From CADCTM01 sp049671305 (GTDB taxonomy: Bacteria; Cyanobacteriota; Cyanobacteriia; Cyanobacteriales; Coleofasciculaceae), in NCBI GenBank assembly GCA_049671305.1, contig JBATUR010000083.1:1-8924 (forward strand): 8,924 nt of DNA, read 5' to 3'. The position numbers and the translations under genes were made by a program. Every line of letters starts with the position of its first letter. The first letter of the stretch is position 1. Shown here piece after piece: positions 5,940 to 8,924 of the stretch. The notes beneath the pieces were generated by a model. That model was not told the origin of the DNA, did not search any database, and worked only from the letters and a program-made list of their open reading frames with translations.

Positions 5940-7369
5940 AAATTTACTAGCCAGTTTTTGAGATGATGAGTAGCGCGACAATCATCTTCGTTATAGCGCA
6001 AGATTAAACTGAGTAAAGAGCGATCGCTAGTTTCTAACCATTGATCATATAAACAAACGCACTCTTGACCCGTTACGCCAGCATCACGCCACTCAAACCC
6101 CAGCCATCGAGCCAGATGTTTTAAAGAATAGCTTTCCACAGGCAACTTTACAGTATCCATGACTTGCTGATGTACATCTACAAAGCGCGACAAAAGCTGT
6201 TTTACCTGTTGGGGCGTACTGGTTTTATAGAGCTTAAATAAGCGTTTAACTGTCTCGACTTCATAATCAGAATAATGAAAGATTGGCGCATCTGGATAAA
6301 GTGCAACTAAATCTAAAAATTGTTGCCAAATTGATGCTTCGTCTTGCGGACTTTCTGCTAAAAAAGCATAAAATGTTTCGGTATTAGTGCGACGATTAAT
6401 TACTAAGACTCCCAGCAAATAATCCAGTTGCAGTTCCGGTTCTGCTTCAATATCAAAGTAAAGCTCTACAGAAGCTGTCGATAAAATATTAGTTTTTTTT
6501 GAAAAAACATGAGAAAAATCTTGACGCAGAATTGCCTGATTTTGGACTGTAGATTGGGCTTGCTGAATTAGAGATGATGCTACTTCGCTAATAACAACTG
6601 TTTCTAAAGTGCTAATGGAAGCAGTGGCGAGGGATTTTACCGTTGTGACACCTAGTGTTTGTAAGTCTCGGTAGCGTGCTGGTGTGACTCCTGGCAAGAG
6701 GGAGAGGTGCTGGTTGGCTTTAGCGATCGCATAACAGCTACTGTACCATCGACAAAGACTACAGCGTTGACGAGAGATAAAAACTTCTGGCTCTTGAGGT
6801 AACAGCAATGTTTCCAGACACTCTGATAAAATATCCTGCATCAACGGCAGCCATCGTTCTAAATTAACCGCATAAGAATCTTGGCGACGTAAAATTAACC
6901 AGGCACTACTTGGAGAAATTCCTTGAGTAGCCGCTAGCAGTTGAGCACTAAAAGCTGCAACAATTTGATATTCTGGCTTAGGGCGTCTGCCTAGCTTAAT
7001 GCTGGTTGGAACATAAATCCAATCGCCAAAAATAGATTGTCCTGGTTGTTTGACTAATAAATCTGGACGACTCAGCAAAGTCACGCCTTGTGACTGCATT
7101 AATAAGACACCTTGAGAAATTCGCTCTTTTCCCTGCTGCATCAATTCCAGAGTAGCTTTTGCCCCTGCTTGCCAATCACCTCGTGGGTAGTTTGGTGAGT
7201 GATGAACTTCTTTGGCAAGAAACGCTTGCTGATGTGTTTGGCTATCTCGTCGCAGTTTTTTTAAGAATTCTTGCTCTTGATCTTGTCGGCTTAAGTCTCC
7301 ATAAATATCCAAAAACGCCCGACGTTTACAGCGTTTGTAATGTAGCAGTAAATCGTCAGTTAGCAACAT
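5915..7369 (-). CDS. TM0106-family nuclease: Cas4/RecB-like N-terminus fused to RNase-H-like (DEDD) exonuclease
   Basis: 484 residues. The N-terminal half (about 1-215) has the RecB/Cas4 layout. Cys14 (KRCKRRAFLD) pairs with a distal cluster Cys203, Cys206 and Cys212 (CSLCRWYSSC), the four ligands expected for an Fe-S cluster. RPD (101-103) fits motif II. The usual acidic-x-Lys motif reads S123-I-K125, and the QxxxY motif reads QIVAAF (135-140), so the metal-binding acid appears lost. Residues about 222-262 (LLPGVTPARYRDLQTLG) look like a helix-hairpin-helix. The C-terminal half (about 302-475) matches the RNase_H_2 family: FDIE (D306, E308), HYSDYE (365-370), FVDVH (396-400), SYSLKHLARWLG and YNEDDC (459-464), a DEDD set that appears complete. 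A role in DNA processing or repair is inferred; relatives are often joined to helicases, absent here. ATG 7369 has no clear ribosome site. The kinase stop lies 156 bp upstream, and that spacer shows only a possible CATAAT -10. The gene end lies in a tandem duplication. Confidence 0.88.
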   Translation of the reverse strand: MLLTDDLLLHYKRCKRRAFLDIYGDLSRQDQEQEFLKKLRRDSQTHQQAFLAKEVHHSPNYPRGDWQAGAKATLELMQQGKERISQGVLLMQSQGVTLLSRPDLLVKQPGQSIFGDWIYVPTSIKLGRRPKPEYQIVAAFSAQLLAATQGISPSSAWLILRRQDSYAVNLERWLPLMQDILSECLETLLLPQEPEVFISRQRCSLCRWYSSCYAIAKANQHLSLLPGVTPARYRDLQTLGVTTVKSLATASISTLETVVISEVASSLIQQAQSTVQNQAILRQDFSHVFSKKTNILSTASVELYFDIEAEPELQLDYLLGVLVINRRTNTETFYAFLAESPQDEASIWQQFLDLVALYPDAPIFHYSDYEVETVKRLFKLYKTSTPQQVKQLLSRFVDVHQQVMDTVKLPVESYSLKHLARWLGFEWRDAGVTGQECVCLYDQWLETSDRSLLSLILRYNEDDCRATHHLKNWLVNFLQNPVQS

Positions 7370-7525
7370 AATTTACCATAAGGAGAGATTCTTTTGTTGT
7401 TAGGCTGATGGCTATCGTTGTTTTTAATAATTTGTGGATCATAAAAATGTATCATTATGCTCAATTCTTCAGCGAACGGATCTGGCTAACAACAGAAAAG
7501 TTAAAAATTGAGAAGTTGCTCACAA

Positions 7526-8797
7526 TCAACGAGTTAATGTTTTATTGTATCCTTGCCTTGCTAATAGTGCCGCACCATAAGCAGCAGTAGTGTTGACTGC
7601 TTGCAGCATTGGGACTTGGAGGTGACGCCCGCGTAGAATTCTCCAAGCTAAATTTTTTGCCCCTCCACCCGCGCTATACACACTAGTTAGTGGAGTTGCA
7701 CCTATCTGTTGCAATAAATGATATCCTTGTGCTTCAATCCTAGCCATGCTTTCCAGTAAACCGTGCAGAAAGTCTACTGACTCAGTTGGTCTTGGTTCAA
7801 TGCACGGCGCTAAATAGGGGTCGTTGATCGGAAAGCGTTCACCTGGTTTGAGTAAGGGATAATAATTTAGTAAGCTTTCATTATTAACATCAATTTTACG
7901 GCTTAGGCTTTCTAATTCGGCATCCTTGAAGAAGTGGCGTAGTACTGCTCCACCGGTATTGGAAGCACCACCAACTAGCCATAAGTTTCCTAAACGATGA
8001 CTATAAATTCCTGAGCGGGAGTCCTCGATACGAGTACGACTCAAAAGCTTTAGTACTAATGTAGAACCTAGGGAAGTTACAGCTTCACCAGGAGACTTAG
8101 CACCAGTAGCCAGAAAGGCTGCGATACTATCGGTTGTGCCAGCACAGACGATACAGTCTGGTGCTAAACCTAGCTGTTGAGCGATACGAGGTAGTAACGG
8201 AGCGATAGGAGTACCAGGAGCCAAAACTTTTGGCAGATGTACGGGTAGTTTTAGATTTTTAAGCCACTGAGGATAGCATAAATTTTCAACATCGTAACCA
8301 AGTTTTAGAGCATTGTGATAGTCACTAATACCCAAGTGACCATGCAGGATAAAAGCTAGCCAGTCAGCCTGATGTAAAAAATAATAGTTTGGAGTTTGGA
8401 GTTTTAAGTTTTGAATAAACCAGAGGAGTTTGGTAAGGCTAGAGGTTGCACTTAAGACAGTATGGTTAGCAGGTGCAATGCTTGTTAAGGTATCGAGTAG
8501 TTCTAGACCTCGGTCATCATTATAGATTAAGGGTTGAGCAACCAGTTCTCCTACAGCATCACATAAGAGTACGGTGGAGGAAGTGGCGTCAAGGGCAATT
8601 GCCCGAATAGCTGGGCGCAGTTTCTGAGGAATTTGCTCAATTAAGTGCAATAAAGCGAATTTCCAACTTTTAGCTAGGTTGGTCTTGGGAGTAATTTGCC
8701 AAGAATAGCTCAACTGGTTTTCAATGGCAGCAGCATCATCAATCAAAACAGCCCTTACTCCAGAAGTGCCGAAGTCAAAGCCTAGGTAGAGGTTCAT
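7526..8797 (-). CDS. FGGY-family D-ribulose kinase
   Basis: Phosphorylates a ketopentose with ATP, most likely D-ribulose to D-ribulose 5-phosphate, which could feed the Calvin or pentose-phosphate pathway. The assignment rests on a near end-to-end match, from memory, with the Synechococcus elongatus PCC 7942 enzyme (SePSK) and its plant relative XK-1, both reported active on D-ribulose. FDFGTSG (7-13) gives Asp8 and Thr11, the phosphate-loop residues at the same numbers as in SePSK. ALDATSSTVLLCD (68-80), QADWL (143-147), SDYHNALKLGY (158-168) and AGTTDSIAAF (219-228, with catalytic-type Asp223) follow. GEAVTSLGST, GGASNTGGA and SAGGGAKN (375-382) build the ATP domain. At 423 residues it is full length and shorter than bacterial xylulokinases, as this subgroup is. 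The ATG has no evident Shine-Dalgarno and sits only 27 bp past the rRNA-operon terminator. No good promoter fits that gap. A heptad repeat lies within codons 128-137. It contains no HIP1 site. Confidence 0.92.
   Translation of the reverse strand: MNLYLGFDFGTSGVRAVLIDDAAAIENQLSYSWQITPKTNLAKSWKFALLHLIEQIPQKLRPAIRAIALDATSSTVLLCDAVGELVAQPLIYNDDRGLELLDTLTSIAPANHTVLSATSSLTKLLWFIQNLKLQTPNYYFLHQADWLAFILHGHLGISDYHNALKLGYDVENLCYPQWLKNLKLPVHLPKVLAPGTPIAPLLPRIAQQLGLAPDCIVCAGTTDSIAAFLATGAKSPGEAVTSLGSTLVLKLLSRTRIEDSRSGIYSHRLGNLWLVGGASNTGGAVLRHFFKDAELESLSRKIDVNNESLLNYYPLLKPGERFPINDPYLAPCIEPRPTESVDFLHGLLESMARIEAQGYHLLQQIGATPLTSVYSAGGGAKNLAWRILRGRHLQVPMLQAVNTTAAYGAALLARQGYNKTLTR
8387..8414. repeat. Four heptanucleotide tandem repeats inside the kinase gene
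   Basis: Four consecutive 7-mers on the plus strand read GTTTGGA, GTTTGGA, GTTTTAA and GTTTTGA, a degenerate GTTTKRA heptad. Short heptanucleotide tandem repeats are a known feature of several cyanobacterial genomes. Because 7 is not a multiple of 3, the encoded stretch (kinase residues 128-137) is not repetitive at protein level. The length of that loop is close to that of the S. elongatus enzyme. Confidence 0.7.
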
Positions 8798-8824
8798 CAG
8801 AAAGCGAAGAGAAAATCAAAAGCC

Positions 8825-8855
8825 AAACCCCTGTCTCTGGTTGAGAAAGGGGTTT
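8825..8855 (-). terminator. Intrinsic terminator of the rRNA operon
   Basis: AAACCCCT (8825-8832) and AGGGGTTT (8848-8855) form a perfect eight-pair stem, and inner TCTC/GAGA can extend it around a short loop. Reading the minus strand, the stem is followed by GGCTTTTGATTTTC, a T-rich tail. It starts about 15 bases after the 5S rRNA 3' end, which fits an rrn terminator. Confidence 0.85.
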
Positions 8856-8869
8856 AGTTTGTAGTAATA

Positions 8870-8924
8870 GACCTGGCATTGAGCTATTTTCCCGTGGGGC
8901 AACCCCCAAAGTATCTTCGCCGCA
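8870..8924 (-). rRNA. rrf: 5S rRNA, 3' part, cut by the window edge
   Basis: The minus strand from the window end reads TGCGGCGAAGATACTTTGG, then a GGTTGCCCCACGGGAAAATAGC segment split by a hairpin, and ends TCAATGCCAGGTC. This is the 3' half of a cyanobacterial 5S rRNA. The final GCCAGGT is the strand that pairs with the 5' end of the molecule, which lies outside the window. About 55 of roughly 118-120 nucleotides are visible. The exact 3' end could be 8869-8871. An rRNA operon therefore continues to the right, presumably with 23S rRNA next. Confidence 0.93.

Noticed and set aside
7159..7371. Plus-strand frame of 70 codons opposite the nuclease N-terminus
   Set aside because: Entirely antisense to a strongly supported coding region, with no ribosome site or recognisable domain.
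7510..7526. Possible terminator after the kinase gene (TGAG/CTCA stem followed by ATTTTT on the minus strand)
   Set aside because: The stem is only four base pairs, too weak to call.
7408..7590. Plus-strand frame of 60 codons in the kinase-nuclease spacer, with AGGAG at 7381-7385
   Set aside because: The purine run is 22 bases from the ATG, too far for a ribosome site. The frame runs into the antisense of the kinase 3' end and the product resembles nothing I know.

Overview
The window looks like a chromosomal segment from a cyanobacterium. Three things point that way. There are ten exact GCGATCGC octamers (HIP1, the palindrome enriched in many cyanobacteria) in 8.9 kb. The UvrC and GluRS sequences read as cyanobacterial. 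The sugar kinase aligns almost end to end, from memory, with the D-ribulose kinase of Synechococcus elongatus PCC 7942. I cannot fix the genus. HIP1 density and gene content argue against a marine picocyanobacterium.

Layout, plus strand first. Bases 1-375 hold the 3' part of a MEKHLA-domain gene. A 150-bp spacer with an inverted repeat follows. uvrC (526-2421) is next, and 22 bp later comes a small gene (2444-2935) whose product resembles the ComJ/Nin nuclease-inhibitor family. These two probably share a transcript. At about 2945 the coding strand switches and everything to the right is on the minus strand.

Minus strand, read right to left in transcription order. The window opens inside a 5S rRNA gene (8870-8924), the end of an rRNA operon, followed by a hairpin terminator (8825-8855). 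A D-ribulose kinase of the FGGY family (7526-8797) starts 27 bp beyond that hairpin. Next is a two-part nuclease (5915-7369): a Cas4/RecB-like N-terminal half with a four-cysteine cluster fused to a C-terminal DEDD/RNase-H-like exonuclease (TM0106 family). Its 3' end lies in a 66-bp tandem duplication. Then come a small unrecognised membrane protein (5411-5728), tRNA-Asp(GTC) with a recognisable promoter, glutamyl-tRNA synthetase gltX (3582-5045) and a small exported protein with a beta-sandwich-like C-terminus (2954-3463), which converges on the ComJ-like gene.

Most of this is housekeeping: nucleotide excision repair, tRNA charging and rRNA. No mobile element, CRISPR array, phage gene or obvious defence island is visible. 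The least ordinary items are the nuclease with an eroded N-terminal active site but an intact second one, the ComJ-like partner of uvrC, the duplicated gene end with nested inverted repeats, heptanucleotide repeats inside the kinase gene, and the kinase packed against an rRNA terminator. I do not see evidence of a complete new multi-gene system. No stretch longer than 300 bases lacks a gene.
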